This document shows positions 22,947 through 31,351 of a stretch of DNA of 40,849 nucleotides, piece after piece; the stretch's first letter is position 1; every line of letters begins with the position of its first letter. The notes beneath the pieces are model-generated. The model was not told the DNA's origin. It saw nothing but the letters and a program-made list of their open reading frames with translations, and ran no database searches. The position numbers and the translations under genes were made by a program. The DNA is from JAWVZS01 sp964507825 (lineage in GTDB: Archaea; Thermoproteota; Nitrososphaeria; Nitrososphaerales; Nitrosopumilaceae). The DNA lies in NCBI GenBank assembly GCA_964507825.1, contig CAZDQM010000030.1, positions 1-40,849 of the forward strand, read 5' to 3'.

Positions 22947-23917
22947 GTCCCTTTATTCACAAGTCCCTTTGCCGCCTTTGCTATATTAATAGCTGTTATT
23001 CCGTGTTTTTCCAAGAGTAGTTGGATCTCCCCATCACGCGCGGATTCGCCAAACATGTCACGTACACCGATGCGCCTGATTGGAACCGGATGGCACTCTG
23101 ATAACGTCTCGGCGACCGCGGATCCCATGCCCCCCATTATATTGTGCTCCTCGCATGTGATTATGCGTCCGGTTTCCCTAGCGGCCTTTTCTAGCAGAAC
23201 CGCGTCAATAGGCTTGATTGAAAACATATCAAGTACGCGTGCTGAAATTCCCTCCCGGGCCAGCATGCCGGCCGCATCTACTGCCATGCTGACGGTGATT
23301 CCACATGCTACAATAGTGCAGTCCGCGCCTTCCCGTAACGTGATCCCCCTTCCAATCTCAAATCGCGTAGAATCCGAATGCACTACCGGGGTCGCCGATC
23401 TGGCCATCCTCATGTAAAACGGCCCGTATTGCTCCGAGATTGTCTTTGTCAGTTTTGAGACTGCAATGCCGTCGGCCGGAATAAGCACCTTCATGTTGGG
23501 CATGACGCGCATTATTGCAACATCCTCAATCTGCTGGTGTGATCCGCCGTCTGCCCCCACGGACAGTCCGCCATGTGAGACGACCATCTTGACGTTTAGG
23601 CCCTTTTTGTCCCCGCGTGTAGGATATGCGATTGAATTCCGTATCTGATCCACTGCCCTGCCGGGCAGGAATATTGCATACGTACTTGCAAACGGAATCT
23701 TGCCCGATATTGCCATGCCGGCAGAAACCGAAACAAGGTTTGCCTCGGCAATACCAACATTGAAGAATCGGTCCGGAAACTCCTTGCCAAAGTGCGCGGT
23801 TTTAAGAGATCCTGTCGTATCAGCGCCCAGCACAACAATGTCGGGATTTTCCCTCCCCAGCTCAACTAGTGCCTTGCTGTATTCGGTGCGCATATCCAAA
23901 GTCGAAGCACCGCTCAC
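22943..23917 (-). CDS. tktB: Transketolase, C-terminal subunit
   Basis: 324 residues covering the pyrimidine-binding and C-terminal domains of transketolase: MRTEYSKALVELGRENPDI, the catalytic glutamate region FFNVGIAEANLVSVSAGMA, and SHGGLSVGADGGSHQQIED. In many archaea transketolase is split in two, and the two halves together bind thiamine diphosphate and move two-carbon units between sugar phosphates. It overlaps the upstream tktA-rpe gene and the downstream transaldolase gene by four bases each, so the subunits should be made in similar amounts. Confidence 0.94.
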   Translation of the reverse strand: MSGASTLDMRTEYSKALVELGRENPDIVVLGADTTGSLKTAHFGKEFPDRFFNVGIAEANLVSVSAGMAISGKIPFASTYAIFLPGRAVDQIRNSIAYPTRGDKKGLNVKMVVSHGGLSVGADGGSHQQIEDVAIMRVMPNMKVLIPADGIAVSKLTKTISEQYGPFYMRMARSATPVVHSDSTRFEIGRGITLREGADCTIVACGITVSMAVDAAGMLAREGISARVLDMFSIKPIDAVLLEKAARETGRIITCEEHNIMGGMGSAVAETLSECHPVPIRRIGVRDMFGESARDGEIQLLLEKHGITAINIAKAAKGLVNKGT

Positions 23918-25581
23918 AGGTATCTGGCCTCCTCTGCCAGCTTTGTCAGCTGCGCCCTCTTGGCTCCGATCTCATGAAGTGCGATCCATTCAGATACAAG
24001 ATCACGGCCGCCCAGCTTGAACGCGCTTGTCAAAAGATGTCTTCTTCTTGCCATCAGGATTTTGTTCCTAAACTCCCTGATGACGTTACGGACATCAGGC
24101 CTGCCTATGATCGCACTTCCGCCTACAAAGGCCCGAGCGCCGTCATCAAAGCATGATCCAGCATTGTCAAGGTTTATGCCTCCATCCGCCTCGATAACTC
24201 CGGCAAAACCATGCTGTTCTAGTAGCGGTTTGAGCACTGCCATTTTTTCATGTGTGGACTCTATGTAGCTTTGCCCGGATTTCCCCGGAACCACAGACAT
24301 GACGATTATTTGATCCAAGGTAGGCAGGAATTCATATGACCATTCTGGCAGATCCGTGTCAGGGTTGATTGCAATGCCGGCCCCCACCTGGTTTTGTTTC
24401 AAATAGTCATGGATTTCCCCAAACGAGGACTCGTTGCAGACCTCAGCATGGACGGTTACGATGTCGCTGCCCGCCTCGACATAATTTTGCACGTGTCTGA
24501 CAGGCTCGTTTATCATCAGATGCGTGTCAAATGGGATTATTGCATGCGGTCGCAGTTCCCTGATCTTGACGTGATCAAAGGTCTTGTTTGGGACAAATTT
24601 TCCATCCATTACATCAAGATGGATATAGTCCGCCCGCCCGTCAACGCAGCGCCTGACCTCTCCTTCCAAATCAGTCATGTCTCCGGCAATAATCGACGGG
24701 GATATCATGAACTGTGAGTCTAGTTCATCGTTGATTATAGGGACCATCCGCGGGTTGGCGGCTTTTCCATGCCATGCAGGGTTGTCCTCCATGTGCTCTA
24801 GCGACTTGCCCTTGATTGTACGCGCAATGATTATCGTAGGGGCGCCCTTGGTGGCCCGCGCCCGGGTCAGCGCCATGTCAAGCTGTTCTATTCTGTGGCC
24901 ATCCACCTCGATGACATTCCATCCAAAGGATCTCCATTTTTGTCCGGTTTTCCATCTAGACTCATTCCGCCACATTTCAGACAGGTCACTCCCCTCAAGC
25001 CTTTCATCAAGCGGCATGATTTTTTCCGTGTAGGAATCCTGCTGAATGAAATTTCTGTCCAGGATTGCAGTAAGGTTATCGACTCCATACTTGGAGGCAG
25101 TCATCGCGGCCTCCCATACCTGGCCCTCATCGGACTCCCCGTCCCCGATTATGGTGTAAACATGATAATCCTTCTTGTCCAGTCTTCCGGCTAGTGCTAG
25201 GCCGATGGAGAAGGACAGGCCGATTCCAAGAGAGCCCCCGCAGAACTCAACGCCGGGACACTTTAAATCCGGATGTCCCTGTAATCGACTGCCGAATTTT
25301 CGCAGGTCGTCTAGTTCGGACTCTTCGATGTATCCGGAGACTGCAAGATTTGAAAACAGGCCGGGTGCCGCATGACCCTTGGAGAGGACTAGGCGGTCAC
25401 GTTCCTCCCACAGCGGGTCTTTTGGATTATACCTAAGATGCTTGTAGAACAGGCATCCCATTATCTCACCCATGGAAAACGAGCCTCCGGGATGGCCAGA
25501 GCCTGCCGCAGTGGTGGCACTTATGACCAGTTTACGGGCCCTCAAGACATTTTTTTTGATCCGATAGTAATTGAGGCCCAT
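23914..25581 (-). CDS. Fusion of transketolase N-terminal subunit and ribulose-phosphate 3-epimerase
   Basis: 555 residues. Residues 1 to about 285 are the thiamine-diphosphate-binding half of transketolase (SGHPGGSFSMGE near 28-39, LSKGHAAPG at 67-75, IGDGESDEGQVWEAAM at 145-160). From about 291 a complete ribulose-phosphate 3-epimerase follows: ISPSIIAGD, metal and catalytic residues H321 and D323 in YIHLDVMDGKFVPN, H354 in DTHLMI, and the second aspartate in VIEADGGI. A 40-residue helical tail of unclear origin ends the protein. Usually the two activities are separate proteins. The TATA-like TTTTTATTC centred near 25609 implies a leaderless start. It is the first cistron of the pentose-phosphate operon. 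Confidence 0.92.
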   Translation of the reverse strand: MGLNYYRIKKNVLRARKLVISATTAAGSGHPGGSFSMGEIMGCLFYKHLRYNPKDPLWEERDRLVLSKGHAAPGLFSNLAVSGYIEESELDDLRKFGSRLQGHPDLKCPGVEFCGGSLGIGLSFSIGLALAGRLDKKDYHVYTIIGDGESDEGQVWEAAMTASKYGVDNLTAILDRNFIQQDSYTEKIMPLDERLEGSDLSEMWRNESRWKTGQKWRSFGWNVIEVDGHRIEQLDMALTRARATKGAPTIIIARTIKGKSLEHMEDNPAWHGKAANPRMVPIINDELDSQFMISPSIIAGDMTDLEGEVRRCVDGRADYIHLDVMDGKFVPNKTFDHVKIRELRPHAIIPFDTHLMINEPVRHVQNYVEAGSDIVTVHAEVCNESSFGEIHDYLKQNQVGAGIAINPDTDLPEWSYEFLPTLDQIIVMSVVPGKSGQSYIESTHEKMAVLKPLLEQHGFAGVIEADGGINLDNAGSCFDDGARAFVGGSAIIGRPDVRNVIREFRNKILMARRRHLLTSAFKLGGRDLVSEWIALHEIGAKRAQLTKLAEEARYL

Positions 25582-25655
25582 TTGCTGTATACCTTTGCAA
25601 ATTGAATAAAAATCTACTTGTAAAAATTTTAATTCGATCCGCTCGTATCAACAGC

Positions 25656-26042
25656 ATGGATTTGAGGCAGATGATCCCGCTTGTGGTATACGACAATCAA
25701 TGCCACATGTGCATCAGGTTTGCAAGAATCGTCTGGGCACTAGCCGGAGGAAAGGTGAAGATGGCTGGCCATTATTCAAAAACCGGCAAGGACCTGCGTG
25801 AAAAAATCCTAGGTGATAACGCGTTGAAGATGTTCTGGTTTATAGACAAGGATACTGCATACGGCGGTAGGGCGGCCCTGTTGCCGCTAATCAAGACCAT
25901 CCTGTTTGCCAAGAAGGTTCACGGGGAAGGCGCGTGGGCCGACGAATCGTGCGGAACAGAGTGCAAAAGTGTCAAATACGTGTTTTTACGATCGGCAAGC
26001 CTGCTTTCACACAGCAATACGATTAGAATAAGCCAAGTCTAA
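25656..26042 (+). CDS. DCC/DUF393-family thiol-disulfide oxidoreductase-like protein
   Basis: 128 residues from the ATG at 25656; the frame is open from 25602 but a TATA-like AAATTTTAATTC centred near 25630 fits the later ATG. The N-terminal motif D-x-x-C-x-x-C (VVYDNQCHMCIRFARIVW) is the mark of the DCC (DUF393) family, a thioredoxin-like group. Later cysteines (DESCGTECKSV) may add a second redox or metal site. Substrate unknown. It is divergent from the pentose-phosphate operon, with two separate TATA boxes in the 74-bp gap. Confidence 0.72.
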   Translation: MDLRQMIPLVVYDNQCHMCIRFARIVWALAGGKVKMAGHYSKTGKDLREKILGDNALKMFWFIDKDTAYGGRAALLPLIKTILFAKKVHGEGAWADESCGTECKSVKYVFLRSASLLSHSNTIRISQV

Positions 26043-26059
26043 AATATCGGAAAAAACAC

Positions 26060-27541
26060 GTGCAACAAGTGGCGCCCACGTTACAAAATGTCGATCCCGT
26101 AAAGAAAAGGACTCAGCTGTTGTGCTCATTTGTCATGGAGGGAACGTCTGAGGCCATTGGGTTGAAGGGGACGGATGCTAGGATTTCAAAGGCCATCAAG
26201 GAGGCAATTGGCGAATTTGATGGAAGACTTGGAATAACGTCAACTATCAGTACGCTTGGCGGCATGCCTGCACAGAGAATCCTGCTGGCAGGCCTAGGAA
26301 AGACGATATCAGAAGATACGTTCAGGTTTGCCGCCGGAAGGGTTGCTCTTAGGGCAAGGGAGATCGGCGTTTCCGAATTTTCAATAATTGTGCCACAGGT
26401 CCGCGCTAGCGACACGGCCGTTGTTGCAACGCAGATTGTGCAGGGGGCAAGGATGTCACTGTTCTCATTTGACGAGTACAAGAGTAACGGCGCCAAAAAG
26501 GCACCAGAGTTTACACTGCTAGCACCGAGTTCGGCAGGGATCAAAAGGGCAGTAGATAATGCCGAAAAAGTGTCAGACGCAGTAATATTTACAAAGAGAA
26601 TTGCAAATTTGCCGCCAAATGACTGCACGCCTGCAACGCTGGCATCCATTGCAAAGATAATAGACAAGAGCAGAATAAGGTGTACCATCGTACAAGATAC
26701 AGAGCTAAAAAAGCGCGGATTTGGTGGAATTATCGCAGTGGGCCAAGGCAGTAAAAACAGGCCCAGACTCATAATCCTAGAGTATAACGGAGGCAAGAGC
26801 AGGGAAAAACCAACGGTATTTGTCGGCAAGGCGGTCACCTTTGATACGGGTGGAATCTCACTAAAACCGGGCGAAAAGATGGACGAGATGAAGTTTGACA
26901 AGTGCGGCGGATGCACCGTACTAGGAATCATGAAGGCAGTATCTAGGTTAGGGATACGGAGGAACGTCGTAGGAATCATTCCCGCCGTTGAAAACATGCC
27001 CGGAGGTGAATCATACAGGCCCGGCGACATTATCAAGTTGTACAGCGGCAAGACGGCCGAGATCCTCAACACTGATGCGGAGGGAAGGTTGATTCTTGCA
27101 GATGCGCTGGCTTTTGCCGAGCAAACATACTCACCCAAAGCAGTCATTGATTTTGCCACGCTGACTGGCGCATGCATTGTTGCGCTGGGAACAAACGTGG
27201 CAGGAATGGTGACAAACGACACTAGTCTCGGTGAGGAATTCAAGAGGGCATCTAAGAGCTCGGCCGAGGCCATATGGCAGCTGCCGCTAAACGACGACTA
27301 TGCGGAGATGATCAAGTCAGAGGTAGCAGATATCAAGAACATGGGAATCGGCAGGGCGGCAGGTACGATAACGGCCGCCGCGTTTTTGAAGGAGGCCGTT
27401 GAAAAAACCCCGTGGATACACTTTGACATTGCAGGAGTGGCGTGGACGCAGATTGCAACCAAGGAAAAGCCGTACAACCCCAAGGGCGCGACCGGATTTG
27501 GCGTAAGAATGGCGCTAGACTATCTGATGTACGGTCAGTAA
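26060..27541 (+). CDS. pepA: Leucyl aminopeptidase, M17 family
   Basis: 493 residues. The C-terminal catalytic half has the M17 signatures: FVGKAVTFDTGGISLKPG, DEMKFDKCGGCTVLG, the NTDAEGRLILADALAFAE box with the metal-binding and catalytic residues, and IDFATLTGACIVALG. It is a two-metal hexameric peptidase that removes N-terminal residues from peptides. A GTG start at 26060 is assumed, 18 bp after the preceding stop, so it may be co-transcribed with the DCC gene. The 3' end overlaps a small zinc-finger gene on the other strand by seven bases. Confidence 0.95.
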   Translation: MQQVAPTLQNVDPVKKRTQLLCSFVMEGTSEAIGLKGTDARISKAIKEAIGEFDGRLGITSTISTLGGMPAQRILLAGLGKTISEDTFRFAAGRVALRAREIGVSEFSIIVPQVRASDTAVVATQIVQGARMSLFSFDEYKSNGAKKAPEFTLLAPSSAGIKRAVDNAEKVSDAVIFTKRIANLPPNDCTPATLASIAKIIDKSRIRCTIVQDTELKKRGFGGIIAVGQGSKNRPRLIILEYNGGKSREKPTVFVGKAVTFDTGGISLKPGEKMDEMKFDKCGGCTVLGIMKAVSRLGIRRNVVGIIPAVENMPGGESYRPGDIIKLYSGKTAEILNTDAEGRLILADALAFAEQTYSPKAVIDFATLTGACIVALGTNVAGMVTNDTSLGEEFKRASKSSAEAIWQLPLNDDYAEMIKSEVADIKNMGIGRAAGTITAAAFLKEAVEKTPWIHFDIAGVAWTQIATKEKPYNPKGATGFGVRMALDYLMYGQ

Positions 27542-27663
27542 CCCCTGCTGTTTCTGTCAGGCCTTCCTGCATCAGGGTTTCTCCACCCGTGCTTTTCCAT
27601 CATGTGATTCAGCAACCGGATATCATTATCGCATGATTCCCCACATATCGAGCAATTACTCAT
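27535..27663 (-). CDS. 42-residue C2H2-type zinc-finger protein
   Basis: A very short gene. The product begins MSNCSICGESCDNDIRLLNH and continues MMEKHGWRNPDAG to GY-stop. C-x2-C followed by H-x4-H at the proper distance (CSIC, then LLNHMMEKH) forms one zinc finger. The TATA-like GTTTTAATC centred near 27690 is 26 nt before the start; an ATG one codon earlier (27666) is also possible. The same TATA stretch is the T-run just downstream of 5S rRNA. The gene converges with and overlaps pepA by seven bases. Such mini zinc fingers occur in archaea; targets are unknown. Confidence 0.7.
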   Translation of the reverse strand: MSNCSICGESCDNDIRLLNHMMEKHGWRNPDAGRPDRNSRGY

Positions 27664-27701
27664 CATGTAGCATGCAGAAGGCTAGGATTAAAACCAAGGG
27701 A

Positions 27702-27816
27702 TGCCAGCACTGTTGCTTCCCAAGAGCTCTCGCATCTAAGTAACACAACAGCGACATCAGGTTTGACTTCCAAGTTCGGAAAGGGATTGGGTCGCACCCT
27801 GACGCTATGGCCGGCT
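27702..27816 (-). rRNA. rrf: 5S ribosomal RNA
   Basis: About 115 nt on the minus strand. Helix I pairs GCCGGC at the 5' end with GCTGGC at the 3' end. The conserved loop C region TTCCGAACTTGGAAGTCAAA is present, as is the usual CCATAGCG after helix I. No 16S or 23S gene is adjacent, so it is a free-standing 5S gene, as is common in Thaumarchaeota. TATA-like CTTAATAG near 27841-27849 lies at promoter distance. The ends are set from helix I and may be off by a few bases. Confidence 0.92.
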
Positions 27817-27871
27817 TGATAAGCGTTTCACCAAGTTATCTATTAAGGTAACCCTCAAAACCGCCGTCAAA

Positions 27872-27881
27872 AGGGTATTAA
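27872..27881 (+). promoter_or_regulatory. TATA box of the ABCE1 gene
   Basis: GTATTAAACC is centred 26 nt before the predicted transcript start next to the ATG at 27905. It lies back to back with the 5S promoter in the roughly 90-bp gap. Confidence 0.5.
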
Positions 27882-27904
27882 ACCAAGATCCACGAGGATA
27901 TCAT

Positions 27905-29692
27905 ATGACCCACAGGGTGGCCGTCTTGGACAAGGAGCTTTGCCAGCCACGAAAATGCGGCCTAGAATGCATAAAGTATTGCCCCGTAAACAAGTCAGGG
28001 GCAGACTGCATAACGTTAAGTGAGGAGACGAAAAAGGCGCAAATCAACGAGGAGATCTGCAACGGTTGCGGGATATGTGTCAAGGTGTGCCCATTTGATG
28101 CGATAACAATCGTCAATCTTGCATCGGAGCTTGCAGCGGACAAGATTCACCAGTATGGAATGAATTCATTCAGACTTTACAGGCTTCGGGCCCCAAAAAA
28201 GGGCAAGGTAACCGGGCTGCTAGGCAGGAACGGGATGGGTAAAAGTACGATCGTTGGAATTCTGTCCGGAATGATAAAGCCAAACCTGGGAAACTATGAG
28301 GACCCGCCAGAATGGGACGAAATTCTAAGGCATTTTGGCGGGATGGAGTTAAAGCCTCACTTTGAAAAAATCAGAGATGGACAGATCAGCTCGTCAATAA
28401 AGCCGCAGCAGGTACATCATGTGGTTCAGGCATTTGACGGAACAGGTAAGGAGCTTTTAGAAAAGTATGATCAAAGAGGAGCCGCAAAGCGCCTAGTAGC
28501 CGACTTGGGGCTAGAAAATTCAATGGAGCAGAGTCTCAAGGAGCTAAGCGGCGGGGAGCTTCAAAGGTTGTCGGTGGCAGTTGCCGCGGCAAAGGATGCC
28601 GAGTTTTACTTTTTTGACGAGCCATCGTCATATAACGACGTGTACCAAAGGGCCGGGGTTGCCAGGACTATCCAGGATTTAGCGGGGATTGGAAAAAGCG
28701 TCATGGTAGTCGAGCACGACTTGACGTTGCTTGACTATGTAAGTGACTATATCGGGGTACTATATGGGGAACCTGCCGCATATGGAATAGTTTCCAACGT
28801 GCTCTCAACAAAGGTGGGAATCAACGTCTTCCTTGACGGATACCTTCCAAATGAAAACGTAAGGTTCAGGGACAAGCAGTTTACCTTTGACGTATCATCC
28901 ACCTCGACGGACCAGTTTCAGGAGGGAAGCGAGATCATCACATACCCAAGACTGGAAAAAAAATACCCCACATTCTCGGTGTCCGTCGACGGCGGAAGCG
29001 TGAGAAAGGGTGAGATTGTTGGCATCATGGGAGCCAATGCCTTGGGAAAGACGACGATGATGAAGATGATTACGGGCGTTGAAGTGCCGGACTCGGGCAA
29101 GATTGATAAAAAAATAAGGATCTCATACAAGCAGCAGTATCTTCAAAGCGATACGGACGTAGATGTCGTCTCCCTGTTGGACAAGGCCAACGGTAATTCT
29201 ATAGAGGGAAGTCTAGAAGAAGAGCAGATAATCGATCCATTAAAAATCAAAAAACTCTACAACAAGTCGGTGAGAAACCTTTCCGGCGGCGAGCTTCAAA
29301 AGGTTGCCATCGCCACCTGCCTCCTGCAAAAGGCGGACTTGTATGCTCTTGACGAGCCGTCTGCGTTCCTTGATGTCGAGGAAAGGATTGCGGTTGCAAA
29401 GTTCCTGCAAAGGTTTGTCCGTTCGTTTGGAAAATCAGCCATTGTGATCGATCATGACCTGCAGCTGATGGACCTGATTGCAGACAGCATAGTGATCTTC
29501 GAGGGCACATCCGGGCGGCAAGGCCGCTCAACGCATCCCATGTCCAAGCCGCAGGCCATGAACAGGTTCCTAAGCTCGCTAGACATGTCATTTAGGAGGG
29601 ATGAAAAGTCGATGAGGCCAAGAGTCAACAAGATTGGCAGCAGGCTAGACAAGGATCAGAAATCATCGGGGATATTCTACCATACAAAATGA
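27905..29692 (+). CDS. abce1: Ribosome recycling ATPase ABCE1 (Rli1)
   Basis: 595 residues. The N-terminus carries the eight cysteines of two 4Fe-4S clusters (QPRKCGLECIKYCPV and CNGCGICVKVCPF). Two ABC domains follow with Walker A motifs GRNGMGKST (about 108) and GANALGKTT (about 378), signature motifs LSGGELQRL and LSGGELQKV, and hinge regions. ABCE1 splits post-termination ribosomes with aRF1 or Pelota. It is typically among the most conserved archaeal proteins, and no key residue looks missing. Its last codons overlap the next gene by four bases (ATGA). Confidence 0.97.
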   Translation: MTHRVAVLDKELCQPRKCGLECIKYCPVNKSGADCITLSEETKKAQINEEICNGCGICVKVCPFDAITIVNLASELAADKIHQYGMNSFRLYRLRAPKKGKVTGLLGRNGMGKSTIVGILSGMIKPNLGNYEDPPEWDEILRHFGGMELKPHFEKIRDGQISSSIKPQQVHHVVQAFDGTGKELLEKYDQRGAAKRLVADLGLENSMEQSLKELSGGELQRLSVAVAAAKDAEFYFFDEPSSYNDVYQRAGVARTIQDLAGIGKSVMVVEHDLTLLDYVSDYIGVLYGEPAAYGIVSNVLSTKVGINVFLDGYLPNENVRFRDKQFTFDVSSTSTDQFQEGSEIITYPRLEKKYPTFSVSVDGGSVRKGEIVGIMGANALGKTTMMKMITGVEVPDSGKIDKKIRISYKQQYLQSDTDVDVVSLLDKANGNSIEGSLEEEQIIDPLKIKKLYNKSVRNLSGGELQKVAIATCLLQKADLYALDEPSAFLDVEERIAVAKFLQRFVRSFGKSAIVIDHDLQLMDLIADSIVIFEGTSGRQGRSTHPMSKPQAMNRFLSSLDMSFRRDEKSMRPRVNKIGSRLDKDQKSSGIFYHTK

Positions 29693-30522
29693 CGCGAATG
29701 TTGAAAAAGGCCCTCGATGGGGTGCTAAGCGAGAGGGAAAGCGACGAGCTCTTCTCGGCCTTTGATCAGGTTGGAAGAATCATCGTGCTCAAGATTCCAG
29801 ACGTGTTGCTTGAAAAAAGGAAGATTATAGGGGAGACATTGCTAGAGCGGGTCAAAACGGCAGAATCTGTATTCTGCCAGTCATCTGACGTGGGAGGCGA
29901 CTTTAGGACTAGGAGGCTAGAGCTGCTAGCAGGAAGAGACTCTACTGAAACCGAGTACAGGGAAAACGGATGCAGGTTTGTCGTGGATGTGGAAAAGGCG
30001 TTTTTCTCCCCAAGGCTGTCTACCGAGCGGCTCCGTATTGCAGATATGGTACAGGATTCAGATGTTATAGTAAACATGTTTGCAGGAATAGGAATGTTTT
30101 CAATAGTTGCCGCAAAGAGCAAAAGATGCACGGTATACAGCATAGACATCAACCCCAAAGCCTCAATGCTGTGTGAAAGAAATATTGCAATCAACAAGAT
30201 GGCGGGAAACGTGATTTCAATCAACGGGGATGCGACAGATATGGTCAAAAATCTCGAAAACATCTCCACGAGAACGCTGATGCTCCTGCCTGAAAGGTCC
30301 GATGAGTTCCTAGGTTCTGCAATACAGGCAACAAAAGACGACGGCATTATCCATTTTTACGCGCATACCAGTGCAGAAAAAAGAACGGATGCTCCAAGGG
30401 TTGCAGAGGAGCACTTTGTAAGAATTTGTCCCGTAAGGTGCTCGATTTTGGGCTCAAGGAACGTCCGGGATATAGGGCCCAGGTATCATCAGACGGTCGT
30501 CGATGCCAGAATCCTAGGCTAG
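29689..30522 (+). CDS. Trm5/Tyw2-family tRNA methyltransferase-like protein
   Basis: 277 residues. FFSPRLSTERLRIADMV precedes a class I SAM site (IVNMFAGIGMFSIVAAK, then VYSIDINPKA), the arrangement of Trm5, which makes m1G37 next to the anticodon and prevents frameshifting. In most Trm5 proteins a catalytic N-(L/P)-P motif follows; here the place reads LMLLPERSDEF, with leucine instead of asparagine. It may be a Trm5 variant or a related Taw/Tyw enzyme of wybutosine synthesis. Start overlaps the ABCE1 stop, which ties it to translation. Confidence 0.78.
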   Translation: MTRMLKKALDGVLSERESDELFSAFDQVGRIIVLKIPDVLLEKRKIIGETLLERVKTAESVFCQSSDVGGDFRTRRLELLAGRDSTETEYRENGCRFVVDVEKAFFSPRLSTERLRIADMVQDSDVIVNMFAGIGMFSIVAAKSKRCTVYSIDINPKASMLCERNIAINKMAGNVISINGDATDMVKNLENISTRTLMLLPERSDEFLGSAIQATKDDGIIHFYAHTSAEKRTDAPRVAEEHFVRICPVRCSILGSRNVRDIGPRYHQTVVDARILG

Positions 30523-30737
30523 TCGTCTCGTTCGTACGAGTGGGGCGTGGGCCTAGTCGTGGCCATGGTATATCCAATCCAGGCGACGGTTCCTAGGACG
30601 CCGCCGACTATCATTAGAATGGATAGCTCCAAGACGATCTTCCCCCATTCAGACAGCATTACAAGATAGGCATACGTGAAAAAACCCGCTATACACAGGC
30701 AAAAGATTGCAATTCCAGTACATTTGCGCCTGTTCAT
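30519..30737 (-). CDS. Small two-helix membrane protein
   Basis: 72 residues: MNRRKCTGIAIF start, membrane helices at about 7-27 and 34-56, and a short polar tail (TRPTPHSYERDD). A longer frame exists upstream but the TATA-like GAATAAATACC centred near 30764 is 26-27 nt before this ATG. It lies in the gap before rimI and converges with the Trm5-like gene, overlapping it by four bases. No family recognised. Confidence 0.6.
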   Translation of the reverse strand: MNRRKCTGIAIFCLCIAGFFTYAYLVMLSEWGKIVLELSILMIVGGVLGTVAWIGYTMATTRPTPHSYERDD

Positions 30738-30774
30738 GGCGCTACATGCCAGACATCGGTATTTATTCGTGTTT

Positions 30775-31275
30775 TCAATAGGTAAATTCGCGGGACATGA
30801 GATATGCGTCCTCGCCGTCGCGGTAATATGCGCCGAGTCGCTGGCGGATGACAAAGCCCAACTTTTCATACAGGACGATCGCCCCCGTGTTGCTGCATCG
30901 GACTTCAAGATAAAACTCGTCGCATTTTCTGAGTTCGACACCGCGTACTGCCTCCTCGACTATCGCCCTTCCTATTCCCCTGCCTCGAAACTCGGGCAGG
31001 ACGGCAACGGAGACCATGTGCCCCTTTTTGACGAATCCAAGCTTTGTAAAATTGGAAAATCCGAATTCGGTCTTGCACATGATGTATCCCACGTATTTTT
31101 CGTTTATTTGCGCCACAAGAAACGCCTCGGGCAGCTCGGCTAGCAGGCTTTCATAAAAATAGTCCGTATAGTGTTCGGGTAGCGTCTTGAGATTGATCTC
31201 CATTACGGGGATCAAGTCGCCCAGATTGGCACGCCTTATTATACAGTCGCCATGTTGTCTGAGGACCACCTGCAT
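30775..31275 (-). CDS. rimI: GNAT N-terminal acetyltransferase (RimI/Ard1-like)
   Basis: 166 residues with the GNAT acetyl-CoA site (VAVLPEFRGRGIGRAIVEEAV) and the downstream motif EVRCSNTGAIVLYEKLGF, the pattern of RimI and archaeal NatA/Ard1. Archaeal members acetylate protein N-termini (Ser, Ala, Met-starting) after methionine removal, and some serve ribosomal proteins. It is divergent from the site-2 protease gene; the ATTAAATATT element near 31291-31303 could serve as the TATA box of this gene. Confidence 0.88.
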   Translation of the reverse strand: MQVVLRQHGDCIIRRANLGDLIPVMEINLKTLPEHYTDYFYESLLAELPEAFLVAQINEKYVGYIMCKTEFGFSNFTKLGFVKKGHMVSVAVLPEFRGRGIGRAIVEEAVRGVELRKCDEFYLEVRCSNTGAIVLYEKLGFVIRQRLGAYYRDGEDAYLMSREFTY

Positions 31276-31351
31276 GACGTGAATACCGCATCACAAATAT
31301 TTAATGTTAGGCGCAAAAACCATTAAGGCAGAGGCATGTACCAAGTGTATA

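Noticed and set aside
26113..27273. 386-codon minus-strand frame opposite pepA
   Set aside because: It is the antisense shadow of the aminopeptidase, which has all M17 motifs.
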